This document shows positions 26,410 through 35,679 of a stretch of DNA of 64,000 nucleotides, in pieces. The stretch spans positions 1-64,000 of the forward strand of contig NZ_JACJSP010000019.1 of NCBI RefSeq assembly GCF_014698235.1, in the 5' to 3' direction. This DNA is from Limnothrix sp. FACHB-406 (GTDB lineage: Bacteria; Cyanobacteriota; Cyanobacteriia; CACIAM-69d). Each line of letters begins with the position of its first letter. Position 1 is the first letter of the stretch. The notes beneath the pieces were generated by a model. That model did not search any database, was not told the DNA's origin, and was given only the letters and a program-made list of their open reading frames with translations. Both the position numbers and the translations under genes were made by a program.

Positions 26410-28743
26410 ATGGAGTATTGCGAGTTTTTGCTGCAAAAGGAGGGCGATCGGGCTTGGTTGCCACTGGAGTCGCCCAGCGTCGAAGTTTTGGAAGGACGCT
26501 ATCGCCTGATTGCCCGATCGAGCTATCCCGATGCGGCAGTGGAAATTCGTGTGGGCTACCAGCCGGATGGGGCGATCGGGGGCACTAGCCAACGCACCCA
26601 GTCCCGATCGGCCCAAACCAATGTCAATGGGCTGGTGGTGGTGATTCCGTTCACGGTGTTGCGGCCGGGGCTTTGGGAATTTAGCTGTCGGCAATCGGTG
26701 GGCGAGGAGGCGGATCCGACAACCACGGGGCCCGCCTGGCACTATGCGGTGACGCTGCAAGTGTTGGCCGTGGAGGCGGAAGATTGGGTGGATGTGGAAC
26801 CACAACCGGCGACGGATGCGCTGGCCCAGGAATCCAACGGGTCGGAAGTGGTGAGCCGATCGCCCGATGAATTCTCCCCGTCCCATGGCATGAATGGTGC
26901 TGAGGGGGCCGTTGAAGAGGTCATGCCGGAGCTAGTGGCGGAAGCGAACGCAGCGAACGGGCTGGCCGATTCGATCGCCCCGAAAATTCCCCAGGCCACG
27001 GAGCCAGAGCCTATCACTTCAGAAATCGCTTCAGGAATCGCTTCAGAAGTTGCTCCAGAAATTACCCCAGAGAGCACCCCGAAAAACACTCCAGAAATTA
27101 CCCCAGCAATTGCCCCAGAGCCAGCCTCGGCCAAGCCCCCATCGATTCCTCTGCCGGCCTTACCGCCCACGGAACCCTTCACGCCCCCGATCGAGCGGTT
27201 GATTCAAGTGGAAGACGATCGCCTGTTGCGCATTGCCGATCGCCTGTTGCAGCAAATGGTGGAACCGGCGGAACCGGATCCCATGGAAGCGATCGACCCG
27301 CTGGTGGCCGCCAGCCAGCTTCCTCCCTTGCACTTACGACTCGATCGCACCACCTACATCACCGCTTGGGGCGATCAGTTGGTGTTGCAAGGCAGCTTGG
27401 ATTGGGCCGAACCAACCAAGGCTCCCATGCTGGCTCAACTGCCGCCCACCTTGGAATGGCGGGTAACCCTGCGCGATCCCAACAGTCAGCGGGTGTTGGT
27501 GCGGTTGCGCCAGCCGATCGCCGGGTCGCGCTGGAGCCGGCCAAGCGATCGACCCTTGCCGGGTCAGTTCACCTGCACCGTGGAATTGCCCCTGGAAGCC
27601 AGCACCTTTTTGATGTTGGGCGAGCTGGCTTTGTATCCCCACAGTTTGCCCAGCGCCGAACCCCTTACCAGCCAGGCCTTCGCGGTAGCCGCCGATGCCG
27701 ATGCCCTGTTGCGGGCGATCGAGCCGGATTTTCGCCCAGAGGATTGCACAGAGGACGATCGGGCCCCGGCCGCGTTGCCGCACGAATCCCTGCCGTTTCG
27801 GCCCAATGCCCAAGCCCCCGCCAAAAAGAGCTTGGATCTGAAGCTGCTGAACTTTGTGCAACCGGCGAAAGCGCCCATGTTGCCATCGATGTCGCCGTCC
27901 ATGTCGCCGTCCATGGACTCCGCGCCGTCCATGCCCGAGGTTGCCCCCGCCCCGATCGCCGGTGTTGAGTTGCCGGAAGCTGCCATTTTGCAAGGGTTGC
28001 CCCCCGCTGCGCCAATTCCCACCGCCAACGGCCCGGCCCCTTGGGCGATCGACCCCTTACCCAGTGAGCCTTCACCTTTTGACGCGCTGCCCAAGGGTCA
28101 CCGGTTCTGGTCAAGGCTCACGGCCTTGGCTGATGACCAAGATTTACGGGCCTGGATGCGGGCCCGAGGAGAGGGAGTTGCGCCCGCCCCGGAGCCACCG
28201 GATCCCGATGCGGACTGGACGGCCGGTGAAGTGCTGGTGGATGACCTGTTGCCGCTGCAAAACGGATCCAATGGCTGGCCTGTTCAGGCCAGCCCACCGC
28301 CGCCGCCGCCCGCCGAGGCCACCTTGCCACCCACGATGCCGATTCCACAGCCCACGATCGAGCTGTTGACCCATCCCCTGGTGGCGGAAACCACGGCCAC
28401 CTTGCGGTTGCGAGTGACGGAGGTGCCCTCACGACTCTGCATTAAGGTTTGGACGAGCGATCGACAAACGCGCCAAATCTTGGAACCACCGCGCTGGCTG
28501 TTGGAATTGCCCCCCAATGGCCTGGGGGAATTGGAAACCCGTGTCACCTTGACCGTGCCGGCCCTGGTGGCGGAACTGAGCATTGAGGCGGTGGTGATGG
28601 AGTTGGCAACCCACCGCGAAAGCCGCAAGGCGGTGATTGTTGCACCCGTGTTGCCCCCCGAGGCCCATCCCGATCGCCCCACATTGGATCCATTGGCGAT
28701 CAACAACCTGTTTGAGGCCCTGTCGCCCTCCCGTTGGGATTAG
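26410..28743 (+). CDS. Large Pro/Ala/Glu-rich protein of unknown function
   Basis: I do not recognise a named family. The 777-residue protein has a conserved-looking N-terminal domain (MEYCEFLLQKEGDRAWLPLE to about 125). A low-complexity linker follows, whose core (TSEIASGIASEVAPEITP and on) is encoded by consecutive 12-bp repeats. A middle beta-rich domain (about 295-440) comes next, then a second Pro/Met/Ser repeat (SMSPSMSPSM) and a C-terminal beta-rich domain (LTHPLVAETTATLRLRV...). No signal peptide is seen. It may be a cytoplasmic scaffold or Ig-like-domain protein. The ATG at 26410 is preferred to a TTG two codons upstream. Confidence 0.6.
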   Translation: MEYCEFLLQKEGDRAWLPLESPSVEVLEGRYRLIARSSYPDAAVEIRVGYQPDGAIGGTSQRTQSRSAQTNVNGLVVVIPFTVLRPGLWEFSCRQSVGEEADPTTTGPAWHYAVTLQVLAVEAEDWVDVEPQPATDALAQESNGSEVVSRSPDEFSPSHGMNGAEGAVEEVMPELVAEANAANGLADSIAPKIPQATEPEPITSEIASGIASEVAPEITPESTPKNTPEITPAIAPEPASAKPPSIPLPALPPTEPFTPPIERLIQVEDDRLLRIADRLLQQMVEPAEPDPMEAIDPLVAASQLPPLHLRLDRTTYITAWGDQLVLQGSLDWAEPTKAPMLAQLPPTLEWRVTLRDPNSQRVLVRLRQPIAGSRWSRPSDRPLPGQFTCTVELPLEASTFLMLGELALYPHSLPSAEPLTSQAFAVAADADALLRAIEPDFRPEDCTEDDRAPAALPHESLPFRPNAQAPAKKSLDLKLLNFVQPAKAPMLPSMSPSMSPSMDSAPSMPEVAPAPIAGVELPEAAILQGLPPAAPIPTANGPAPWAIDPLPSEPSPFDALPKGHRFWSRLTALADDQDLRAWMRARGEGVAPAPEPPDPDADWTAGEVLVDDLLPLQNGSNGWPVQASPPPPPPAEATLPPTMPIPQPTIELLTHPLVAETTATLRLRVTEVPSRLCIKVWTSDRQTRQILEPPRWLLELPPNGLGELETRVTLTVPALVAELSIEAVVMELATHRESRKAVIVAPVLPPEAHPDRPTLDPLAINNLFEALSPSRWD
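27019..27126 (+). repeat. In-frame 12-bp tandem repeat in the Pro/Ala-rich gene
   Basis: About nine degenerate units of the type CTTCAGAAATCG / CCCCAGAAATTA, each coding four residues (x-Ser/Pro-Glu-Ile/Ala...). The register never breaks the frame. A second smaller array, ATGTCGCCGTCC, lies near 27893-27916. Confidence 0.65.
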
Positions 28744-28820
28744 GGCGGCATTGAGCCTCCGGTCAAGGATCCAAAACCCAATCACAGGGCATGTTGGGGG
28801 CGATCGGCTCCCCGCGTTGA

Positions 28821-28856
28821 TTCAAGCCTTGGTTCAAGCCTTGGTTCAAGCCTTGA
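28821..28856. repeat. 12-bp tandem repeat, three units
   Basis: Three copies of TTCAAGCCTTGG, the last ending in GA, in the gap before psaI. There is no ORF. Confidence 0.7.
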
Positions 28857-28964
28857 TTCGCTTGTTTGTTAAAAATCTTTAGCAACCCCACGCCACACCG
28901 GAGGCCAGCTCGTACAGTTAATGGGAAATCCTCTGAATTCGATTAAGAATAAGGATCTTTTCCC

Positions 28965-29069
28965 ATGGCAGCCTCTTTTCTTCCTTCGATTTTCGTGCCG
29001 ATTGTTGGCTGGGTATTTCCTGCTGTAACAATGGCCCTGCTGTTCCTGTATATCGAAAGCGACGCTTAA
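28965..29069 (+). CDS. psaI: Photosystem I reaction centre subunit VIII, PsaI
   Basis: A 34-residue single-helix thylakoid protein too short for common ORF cut-offs. The sequence starts [20 protein letters not shown] and ends LFLYIESDA, the well-known PsaI pattern with its conserved Pro-x-x-Gly-Trp and acidic C-terminus. PsaI helps dock PsaL and stabilise trimers of photosystem I. An AAGGA ribosome site lies about 10 nt upstream of the ATG. A strong hairpin terminator follows at 29199. psaL is not adjacent in this window, so psaI appears monocistronic. Confidence 0.93.
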   Translation: MAASFLPSIFVPIVGWVFPAVTMALLFLYIESDA

Positions 29070-29198
29070 CAAAAAATCGCAAGCGAAGCTGTGCGTAGCC
29101 TGCCAAATTCCCCGATCACGGCCCTGAATCACAGCGAGGGCAATGACTGGGGAGATTGCAGTTTGCCTTCTCCTTGAATCGAGTTGATTAAATCCAGA

Positions 29199-29231
29199 CC
29201 GCTGGCTGTCTAAGATAGTTAGCGGTTTTTT
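29199..29231 (+). terminator. Rho-independent terminator downstream of psaI
   Basis: A 12-bp stem (CCGCTGGCTGTC with GATAGTTAGCGG, three G-T pairs), a TAA loop and six T directly after. It lies 130 bp after the psaI stop and 25 bp before queE. Confidence 0.8.
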
Positions 29232-29255
29232 GCGGGCGAACAGCGCCTGAAGATC

Positions 29256-30044
29256 ATGAGCGATCGGGTGGCGACGGCACGGTTAATTGAAGTTTTTTCA
29301 GCAATCCAGGGTGAAGGGCCGATCGTGGGCACGCGGCAACTGTTCATCCGGCTTGCCCAATGCGATTTGCGCTGTGACTATTGCGATAGCGATCGCACCT
29401 GGGTGGCTCCCGATCATTGCGACATTGAGCAAACCCCTGGCCTACGGGATTTTGTGACTGTTGCCAACCCCGTGAGCCAATCGCAGCTCCTGGACTGGGT
29501 GCAACAGCTCGATCGCCCCCATCTACACGACAGCATCAGCATCACGGGGGGTGAACCCCTGTTGCACAGTCGTTTTTTGCAAGATTTCTTACCAGCCTTG
29601 AAGACCGTTTCCAGCCTGCCGGTTTATTTGGAAACCGGGGGCCATCGGCCACAGCAGTTGGAACCCCTCTTGCCTTGGCTGGATTGGATTGGCATGGATT
29701 TGAAGCTGCCCAGTGTCAGCGGCGAAACCCACTGGGAGGCCCATGGGGAGTTTTTGCGGTTGGCGGTGGCAGCGCAAAAGTGGGTGTTTGTGAAAGCGAT
29801 TGTTTCCGAAGCAACCACGCTGGCGGATCTGACTCGATCGGCTGAGTTGGTGGCGGCGATCGATCCCCATTTGGTTTACGTGATGCAACCCGTTTCGCCC
29901 TTGCCCGCACCGATTAAGCCCGATCGCCAACCCCCGCAAGCGCCCCAGCCCGAACAAGTGTTGGCCTGGCAACAACACCTGAAACAGTGGTTACCGCAGG
30001 TGATTGTGATTCCACAAACCCACAAGGCGATCGGGCAACTTTGA
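29256..30044 (+). CDS. queE: 7-carboxy-7-deazaguanine synthase, QueE
   Basis: Radical SAM ring-contraction enzyme of queuosine/7-deazaguanine synthesis (converts 6-carboxytetrahydropterin to CDG), 262 residues. The N-terminus SAIQGEGPIVGTRQLFIRLA is diagnostic, and the cluster cysteines are Cys36, Cys40 and Cys43 in CDLRCDYCDS. SITGGEPLLH and ETGGH follow. It is convergent with rsmI, only 7 bp between stops. No other que genes are in the window. Confidence 0.93.
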   Translation: MSDRVATARLIEVFSAIQGEGPIVGTRQLFIRLAQCDLRCDYCDSDRTWVAPDHCDIEQTPGLRDFVTVANPVSQSQLLDWVQQLDRPHLHDSISITGGEPLLHSRFLQDFLPALKTVSSLPVYLETGGHRPQQLEPLLPWLDWIGMDLKLPSVSGETHWEAHGEFLRLAVAAQKWVFVKAIVSEATTLADLTRSAELVAAIDPHLVYVMQPVSPLPAPIKPDRQPPQAPQPEQVLAWQQHLKQWLPQVIVIPQTHKAIGQL

Positions 30045-30051
30045 CCGGGCC

Positions 30052-30951
30052 CTAATCGGGAATTTTGAGGGATAGCTCGTAGACCGATCGCTTGGGCAGG
30101 TTCAGTTGGCCGGCAATCTCGCGGCTGGCGGCCGATCGGCTCATCCCTTGGGTCATTCGATCGGCCAGAGCGGCGATAATCTCCGCTTCCGTGGGTTGGT
30201 GGGCCACCGGGAGCACTCCGCCCAAAATGAGCACAAATTCCCCCTTAATGGGACAGGCGGGATTCTCGGGAGTCCAAGTGGCGATCGCCTCCGAGAGGGA
30301 ACCACGCCAAAACTGTTCGTAGCGCTTGGTCAGTTCCCGGGCGATCGCGATCGGTCGTTGGTCGCCGCCGTGGTTGGCCAGGTCTTGCAGGGTTTCCCGC
30401 AGGCGGTGGGGCGCTTCGTAAAGAATCACGGTGCGGGCCTCTTGGGCCAGTTGAGCCAGTCGATCGCGCCGTTCTTTGCCCTTGGTGGGTAAAAATCCTT
30501 CAAAACAAAAGCGATCGGTGGGTAAGCCGGAGCCAATTAGCCCCGCGATCGCCGCGCAGGCTCCCGGCACTGGCACAACGGACAACCCCGCCGCCCCGCA
30601 AGCCGCCACCAATGGCACGCCCGGATCGGAAATGCCCGGCGTACCTGCATCGCTGACTAGGGCGATCGCCTGGCCCGCCCGCAGTCGATCGAGAATTTCG
30701 GGAATCCGTTTGGTCTGGTTGTGTTCGTGATAGCTCAGTTGGGGCTTGCTGATTTGGAAGTGGGCTAGCAGCTTGCCCGTGTGCCGGGTGTCTTCCGCCG
30801 CGATCGCATCCACGGCCTGCAAAATTCGCAAAGCTCGGTAGCTGATATCTTCCAAATTCCCGATCGGGGTGGCTACCAAATACAGGGTTCCCGGCTGCAC
30901 TGTTGTGACTTCGCCCACGGTGGTCGGCGCTGGGGAAGGCGTTGCCGTCAT
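30052..30951 (-). CDS. rsmI: 16S rRNA (cytidine1402-2'-O)-methyltransferase, RsmI
   Basis: Tetrapyrrole-methylase-fold enzyme that 2'-O-methylates C1402 in the decoding centre of 16S rRNA. Motifs are LYLVATPIGNLEDIS, AAEDTRHTGKLL, LVSDAGTPGISDPG and PVPGACAAIAGLIGSGLPTD. The 299 residues are a normal length. A short Thr/Pro N-terminal extension precedes the domain. The next gene upstream, the CsoR/RcnR-type regulator, ends 15 bp before it on the same strand. Confidence 0.95.
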   Translation of the reverse strand: MTATPSPAPTTVGEVTTVQPGTLYLVATPIGNLEDISYRALRILQAVDAIAAEDTRHTGKLLAHFQISKPQLSYHEHNQTKRIPEILDRLRAGQAIALVSDAGTPGISDPGVPLVAACGAAGLSVVPVPGACAAIAGLIGSGLPTDRFCFEGFLPTKGKERRDRLAQLAQEARTVILYEAPHRLRETLQDLANHGGDQRPIAIARELTKRYEQFWRGSLSEAIATWTPENPACPIKGEFVLILGGVLPVAHQPTEAEIIAALADRMTQGMSRSAASREIAGQLNLPKRSVYELSLKIPD

Positions 30952-30966
30952 CTGCCGAACCTCCCC

Positions 30967-31431
30967 CTAGATTAAAAAGCGATCGAGCGCCGCTTTCAGT
31001 TCCGCCAATTCCGCGTCAATGTTGCCCTCGCGTGCTGCTCGCACAATGCACTCATTCAGGTGCTCATCCAAAATGGCCCGCGCCACCCGATCGATCGCAC
31101 CGCGCACCGCCGCCAACTGAATCAACACATCGGGGCAATCTCGCCCATCCTGCACCATGGCCTTGATGCCGCGCACATGGCCTTCAATCCGCGACAGACG
31201 ATTCACAATTTTGCGAATCGCTTCCGGGTTGTGGGCGTGGCTGTGGCTATGGGACGGGCCATGGCTATGGCCGTGAGCATGGCTGGGAGCGGGATTGGAG
31301 TCGAGATGCTGGGCAGAGCTGGGGGCGGGCTGATGGGACTGGTCGGAATCGGCGGCAGGGTGAGGGTGATTGTCGGGTTGTGCAGGGTCGTGATCAGGAC
31401 GATTCAAGGGATGGAACGCAGCCAGATTCAA
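30967..31431 (-). CDS. CsoR/RcnR-family metal sensor with His-rich N-terminus (InrS-like)
   Basis: Helical DUF156-type DNA-binding repressor. The core IRKIVNRLSRIEGHVRGIK, CPDVLIQLAAVRGAIDRVA and a C-terminal LDEHLNECIV contain the expected Cys/His metal site. It resembles cyanobacterial InrS, which senses nickel and controls an exporter. Before the core lies a stretch of His-Ser-His pairs (HAHGHSHGPSHSHSHAH) that could bind metal. There is no ATG near the likely start. TTG codons at 31431 and 31407 are candidates, and the start is therefore uncertain. Longer reading would run into the serine hydrolase gene. No exporter gene adjoins it. Confidence 0.8.
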   Translation of the reverse strand: MNLAAFHPLNRPDHDPAQPDNHPHPAADSDQSHQPAPSSAQHLDSNPAPSHAHGHSHGPSHSHSHAHNPEAIRKIVNRLSRIEGHVRGIKAMVQDGRDCPDVLIQLAAVRGAIDRVARAILDEHLNECIVRAAREGNIDAELAELKAALDRFLI

Positions 31432-31447
31432 AGGGGCAGTTTGGATT

Positions 31448-32410
31448 CTAACGCGATGGCTCCGGGTTTCCGAGCGATCGCACCGCTTCGAGGGCCCCGT
31501 GAGCAATTTGGGGCAGAATACTGCGATCGCGATCGCCCAAAGGCGCATCGATCGCCACCACCAGCCCAAAGGGCCGCCCATCCACCGGCTCCACATAGGC
31601 ACAATCCCACCGCACCCGGCTCATCCACCCCGCCTTAGACCACAGGCGCGTGGTGGGGGGCAACCCTTCCCCCAAAAAACCGGTGACTTGGTTGTAATCC
31701 GGATCCAAGCTGGCCACGGTGGCCGGATCGAGCGATCGCGCCAGGAGGTTCATCAGCATTTGCGATCGCGCCGCCGAAACCGCCACCCCACCCGCGATCG
31801 CGTGGAGCAGCCGCGCCACCGCATCCGTCGTTAAATAATTGCGATTGCTGTAGTCTGCCGCCAAAAAGACTCGCTCGCGGCCATAGGGCCCATCACCCCA
31901 AGTTTTTTGGCAAACATTAATGGTTTGGAACTCTTCCCAACCAAACGATTGCAAATAGCGATTCACGATTTGTCGTTGCTGTTGCCAGGTTTCAAAGGGG
32001 CCCGCTGGCAACTCCGGGCCGCTGGTGGTTCCCGACAACACATCCACCAAATAGCTCGTGGCATCGTTGCTGGAATTGACGATCGCATCATGCAGGGCCC
32101 GATCGACCTCTTCCGTGGGCGAAATCATGCCCTTTTCCAACCATTCCTGCACGGCCACCGCATAAAACAGCTTGACCACGCTGGCCGGATAAATGCGCTC
32201 CACACCTCGATAGCTGAACCCACGTACCGGATGGGCCCAAAAATCCGCCGGAGCCAGGGCCCCACCCGTGTTCACCATGTAGGGCGGATCGTAAACCCAC
32301 CAGGTCAGGGCCAATTGGTTGCGGGCTAACAGCGGATATTGGATCCATAGCCGATCGAGCAGTTGTTTTCCCAACCGCTCCAGTTCCCCATCCTGTTGGT
32401 AAAAAATCAT
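31448..32410 (-). CDS. Class A beta-lactamase-fold serine hydrolase
   Basis: A 320-residue protein with the penicillin-recognising enzyme motifs: Ser77-x-x-Lys80 in PASVVKLF, Ser-x-Asn at 113-115 in VNSSNDATS, and Lys-Ala-Gly in WSKAGWMS in the place of KTG. No signal peptide is evident at the N-terminus, so cytoplasmic location or uncommon export is possible. It may be a housekeeping hydrolase rather than a resistance enzyme. Its start is 80 bp from the NlpC/P60 gene, which is divergent. That pairing of cell-wall-type enzymes may be meaningful. Confidence 0.8.
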   Translation of the reverse strand: MIFYQQDGELERLGKQLLDRLWIQYPLLARNQLALTWWVYDPPYMVNTGGALAPADFWAHPVRGFSYRGVERIYPASVVKLFYAVAVQEWLEKGMISPTEEVDRALHDAIVNSSNDATSYLVDVLSGTTSGPELPAGPFETWQQQRQIVNRYLQSFGWEEFQTINVCQKTWGDGPYGRERVFLAADYSNRNYLTTDAVARLLHAIAGGVAVSAARSQMLMNLLARSLDPATVASLDPDYNQVTGFLGEGLPPTTRLWSKAGWMSRVRWDCAYVEPVDGRPFGLVVAIDAPLGDRDRSILPQIAHGALEAVRSLGNPEPSR

Positions 32411-32489
32411 GCCTACGGTGTTTGGCGTGAACCCAACGATTCTCGCCTATGCTTGGGGCGATCGTCCTTGTTTGCACCGGAGACCTTCC

Positions 32490-33314
32490 ATGACCTCGAT
32501 CGCCCTCGATCGCGTGCTGGCTGACTTGGGCCAACCGATTCCCGATCGCCCGGAGTATCGCTGCACCGAACCCCTAGACCTCTTCACCCGGCCCGACGGG
32601 GAAGAACTGAGCACCCAGGTGGCTCCCGGGCGACAACTGTGGTTTCGGCAACTATCGGCGGATTTGGCAGCAGGTTTGGACACTGGTGCAGGAGCCAATT
32701 CGGGAGCCAATCTAGAAGCCAATTCAGGAGCCAACGGGGATTTCAATCAAGGGGCGATCGAGGTGGTGCTTTGCGAGGATGACTATGCCGCTTGGTTGCC
32801 CCTGGCCGCTTTGGCTCACCTGGCCCCGGCCATTGGCCCCTATCGGGCCCCGATCGTGTCGCGATCGGCCATTGTCGATCGAATTCCCCAGGCGATCGCC
32901 TTTGCCCAAGCGGCCATGGCCGTTCCCCATTGCTATCTTTGGGGCGGCACGATCGCCCCTGATTATGACTGCTCTGGCCTCATTCAAGCGGCCTTTATGA
33001 GTGTGGGCGTTTGGTTGCCGCGCAATTCATATCAACAACAGGAATTCACCGAACCGGTTGAACTAGAAAACCTGCAACCCGGCGACTTGCTTTTTTTTGG
33101 AATGCCCACCAAAACCAACCATGTGGCGCTGTATTTAGGCAAAACCATCGGACAACATTGCTATCTTCACAGTTCCGGCTATGAACAGGGGCGGGGAAGA
33201 ATTGCCGTTGATTTTTTGTCTGATCAAGGCGATCGGGTGGCCCAAGCTTATTTTTCCCAATACAAAGGAGCCGGTCGCATCCACAGCAGCTATCAACCCA
33301 GCCTCAAGGGCTAA
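32490..33314 (+). CDS. NlpC/P60 cysteine peptidase with SH3-like N-terminus
   Basis: Probable peptidoglycan stem-peptide hydrolase (gamma-D-Glu-diamino acid type). The catalytic triad is Cys161 (YDCSGLI), His211 (TNHVALYLG) and His227 (YLHSSGY), counted from the ATG at 32490, giving 274 residues. The N-terminal 130 residues resemble the SH3b domain of cyanobacterial homologues. They contain an insert, GANSGANLEANSGANG (about 68-83), coded by 12-bp repeats. An earlier ATG at 32409 overlaps the divergent gene and gives a poorer start. Confidence 0.88.
   Translation: MTSIALDRVLADLGQPIPDRPEYRCTEPLDLFTRPDGEELSTQVAPGRQLWFRQLSADLAAGLDTGAGANSGANLEANSGANGDFNQGAIEVVLCEDDYAAWLPLAALAHLAPAIGPYRAPIVSRSAIVDRIPQAIAFAQAAMAVPHCYLWGGTIAPDYDCSGLIQAAFMSVGVWLPRNSYQQQEFTEPVELENLQPGDLLFFGMPTKTNHVALYLGKTIGQHCYLHSSGYEQGRGRIAVDFLSDQGDRVAQAYFSQYKGAGRIHSSYQPSLKG
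32693..32740 (+). repeat. In-frame 12-bp tandem repeat in the NlpC/P60 gene
   Basis: Four units of the type GGAGCCAATTCG (the third is GAAGCCAATTCA), coding Gly-Ala-Asn-Ser-like tetrapeptides within the N-terminal domain. Confidence 0.7.
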
Positions 33315-33384
33315 TTCACGGTTCATTCACCGATCTGCTTTGGCGCTTTGATGGCCCTCAAGCGAACAATTAGACTTCAAATTA

Positions 33385-33609
33385 ATGATGAAACTGGCCG
33401 TAAAAGTCAAACCCAACAGCAAACAACAGAAAATTGTTGAAGAAGCCGATGGGGGGCTAACCATTTTCTTAAAATCTCCCCCGATCGATGGCAAGGCTAA
33501 TCGCGAGTTAATTCAACTCCTCGCGACCCACTTAGGCGTTAGCAAATCAGCAATCACGATCAAAGTTGGCCAAGCGGGTCGCCAGAAAATCATTGAAGTT
33601 GCAGACTAG
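33385..33609 (+). CDS. DUF167/YggU-family protein
   Basis: A small 74-residue protein with the family core: [38 protein letters not shown] and a C-terminal [12 protein letters not shown]. The fold is known in E. coli YggU, but the function is not. Tandem ATG codons form the start. It stands alone in the gap between the NlpC/P60 gene and cysS. CGATCG use is normal. Confidence 0.85.
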   Translation: MMKLAVKVKPNSKQQKIVEEADGGLTIFLKSPPIDGKANRELIQLLATHLGVSKSAITIKVGQAGRQKIIEVAD

Positions 33610-33807
33610 CGAGCAAAGTCCAAGGCGGGCGAGGCGAGAAAATGAGGGATCCCTTGAAAGCAATCCCATAAAATTGAATCAGCATCGATCGCCCCAACGA
33701 CAAGCGCTAGGGCCCTCAGGATTGGGATAGGATAAGCGCGATCGCCCCTCTTGCTCCACATCGATACCATGATTGATTCATGGTCGATCCCCGACATTGG
33801 CATCCGA

Positions 33808-33871
33808 TCGAGCCTTGAGGTCGAGCCTTGAGGTCGAGCCTTGAGGTTGAGCCTTGAGATCGAGCATTGGT
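33808..33871. repeat. 13-bp tandem repeat upstream of cysS
   Basis: Four to five units of TCGAGCCTTGAGG with drift (TTGAGCCTTGAGA, TCGAGCATTGGT). They sit 41 bp before the cysS start in an otherwise featureless 302-bp gap (33610-33911). Confidence 0.75.
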
Positions 33872-33911
33872 TTAGATCACTTAGACCGTCAGACCGCCCC
33901 TCCAATTCCCC

Positions 33912-35339
33912 ATGTCGCTCCAGCTTTACAACACCCTCACCCGTCGCAAAGAACCCTTCGAGCCGATCGAGCCGGGTCGGGTGCGGATGTATTGCTGTGG
34001 CGTAACAGTCTATGACCACTGCCATTTGGGCCATGCCCGGTCATACATCGTTTGGGACACCCTGCGGCGCTTTTTGCAATGGCGGGGCTATGACGTGCGC
34101 TATGTGCAAAACTTCACCGACATTGACGACAAAATTCTTAATCGCGCCAGAAACGAAGGGGTTTCCATGGAGGCGATCGCCGATCGCTACACCGAAACCT
34201 ACTTTGAAGACATGGCCCGGCTCAACATTCGGGAAGCCGATGCCTATCCCCGCGCCACCCACACCCTGAACGGCATTCAGCGCTTGATTGCCGAATTGGA
34301 AGCCAAGGGCGTGGCCTATGCGGCCGGGGGCGATGTGTATTTTGCAGTGCGTAAATTTGCGGACTACGGCAAGCTCTCCGGCCGCAAATTAGACGACCTG
34401 CAAGCCGGAGCCAGCGGCCGCACGGACGACGAAGCCACCAAAAAGCAAGATCCCTTCGACTTTGCCCTTTGGAAAGGAGCCAAACCCGACGAACCGGCCT
34501 GGGAGTCCCCTTGGGGGCCCGGCCGGCCAGGCTGGCACATTGAGTGCTCCGCCATGGTGCGCCAAGAGTTGGGCGAAAGCATTGATATCCACGTGGGGGG
34601 CGGTGACTTAATTTTTCCGCATCACGAAAACGAAATTGCCCAATCGGAAGCGGCCACGGGCCATTCCCTAGCCCGGTTCTGGTTGCACAACGGCATGGTG
34701 AACGTGGGCGGCGAGAAGATGTCGAAATCCTTGGGCAACTTCACAACCATCCGCGCCCTGTTGGATGCACCGGAGGGGCCTCACCCGATGGCCCTGCGGT
34801 TGTTTGTGCTGCAAGGTCACTACCGCAAGCCCATGGACTTTACGGGGGAGGCGATCGAGGCGGCCAAAAATGCTTGGAACACGCTCAAAGAGGGGCTGTT
34901 GTTCGAGGGGCTAGGGGATTTCAACGGTGCGTCCACCTATGACCCCACGGCGCTCGATCGATTCCGGGCGGCCATGGATGACGATCTGAACACACCGGAA
35001 GCCTTGGCCTTGCTGTTTGAGCTGGCGAAGGAGTTGCGCCGAGAAAAGAATCTGCGCGTCCATGAGGGGCAATTTTCCCAAGATGCCGCCGCGATCGCCC
35101 AGCAGTGGCGAACCTTGGTGCATTTGGCGGATGTGTTGGGCCTGGTGGCCACAGCGGAAACTCCAACGGAAACCCCGGCCGGCCCCAGTGATGCGGAAAT
35201 TGAGGCCTTAATTGCCCAACGGACGGCCGCCCGCAAGGCCAAAAACTTTGCCGAGTCCGATCGGATCCGCGACGAGCTGAAAGCTCAGGGCATTGTGTTG
35301 ATCGATCGCCCCGGTGAAACCGCCTGGCATCGAGAATAG
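33912..35339 (+). CDS. cysS: Cysteinyl-tRNA synthetase
   Basis: Class I aminoacyl-tRNA synthetase charging tRNA-Cys, 475 residues. The HIGH-type motif is HLGH (38-41), with the zinc-type Cys29 just before in [14 protein letters not shown] occurs in [14 protein letters not shown]. Zinc-site residues appear in HIECSAM and in [10 protein letters not shown]. The C-terminal anticodon-binding helices end with [18 protein letters not shown]. It is followed after 10 bp by a small Cys-rich gene with a perfect AGGAGG ribosome site, so the two may be cotranscribed. Confidence 0.96.
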   Translation: MSLQLYNTLTRRKEPFEPIEPGRVRMYCCGVTVYDHCHLGHARSYIVWDTLRRFLQWRGYDVRYVQNFTDIDDKILNRARNEGVSMEAIADRYTETYFEDMARLNIREADAYPRATHTLNGIQRLIAELEAKGVAYAAGGDVYFAVRKFADYGKLSGRKLDDLQAGASGRTDDEATKKQDPFDFALWKGAKPDEPAWESPWGPGRPGWHIECSAMVRQELGESIDIHVGGGDLIFPHHENEIAQSEAATGHSLARFWLHNGMVNVGGEKMSKSLGNFTTIRALLDAPEGPHPMALRLFVLQGHYRKPMDFTGEAIEAAKNAWNTLKEGLLFEGLGDFNGASTYDPTALDRFRAAMDDDLNTPEALALLFELAKELRREKNLRVHEGQFSQDAAAIAQQWRTLVHLADVLGLVATAETPTETPAGPSDAEIEALIAQRTAARKAKNFAESDRIRDELKAQGIVLIDRPGETAWHRE

Positions 35340-35349
35340 GAGGACGACC

Positions 35350-35673
35350 ATGGCCGATCGCGATTTGTTTCAGCGGGCCAATGCGCAGGGCATGAAGCGA
35401 TTTTGTGAAGGTTGGCATCGGGCCCAGAACCAACGCTACTTGCTGCGATCGCAACTGGGGTTTAGCCAAGCCAGCACCCCCCATCAACCGGCCGTCTGTC
35501 GGGGCTGCGAAAACTATCACGGCATCGCCTACGGTTACAGCCGCGATCGACGGGCAAGGCTGATTTGCGGCATTCACCCCTTTGGTTGGTCAGGAACCGA
35601 TCCTTGTCCCGATTGGCGCGGGGCGATCGAACCGGAATTTTCCACTGCGACCTCCGACGACCTCAACCGGTAA
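35350..35673 (+). CDS. Small four-cysteine protein, probable metal binder
   Basis: A 107-residue protein of unknown function. The spacing Cys50-x2-Cys53 (VCRGCENYHG) and Cys73 and Cys86 (LICGIHPFGW, DPCPDW) suggests a zinc or iron site. The start is ATG at 35350 because AGGAGG lies 7 nt upstream, overlapping the cysS stop. No membrane segment is seen. I believe similar proteins occur in other cyanobacteria. Cotranscription with cysS and the pentapeptide gene (6 bp on) is likely. Confidence 0.75.
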   Translation: MADRDLFQRANAQGMKRFCEGWHRAQNQRYLLRSQLGFSQASTPHQPAVCRGCENYHGIAYGYSRDRRARLICGIHPFGWSGTDPCPDWRGAIEPEFSTATSDDLNR

Positions 35674-35679
35674 TTGGCC

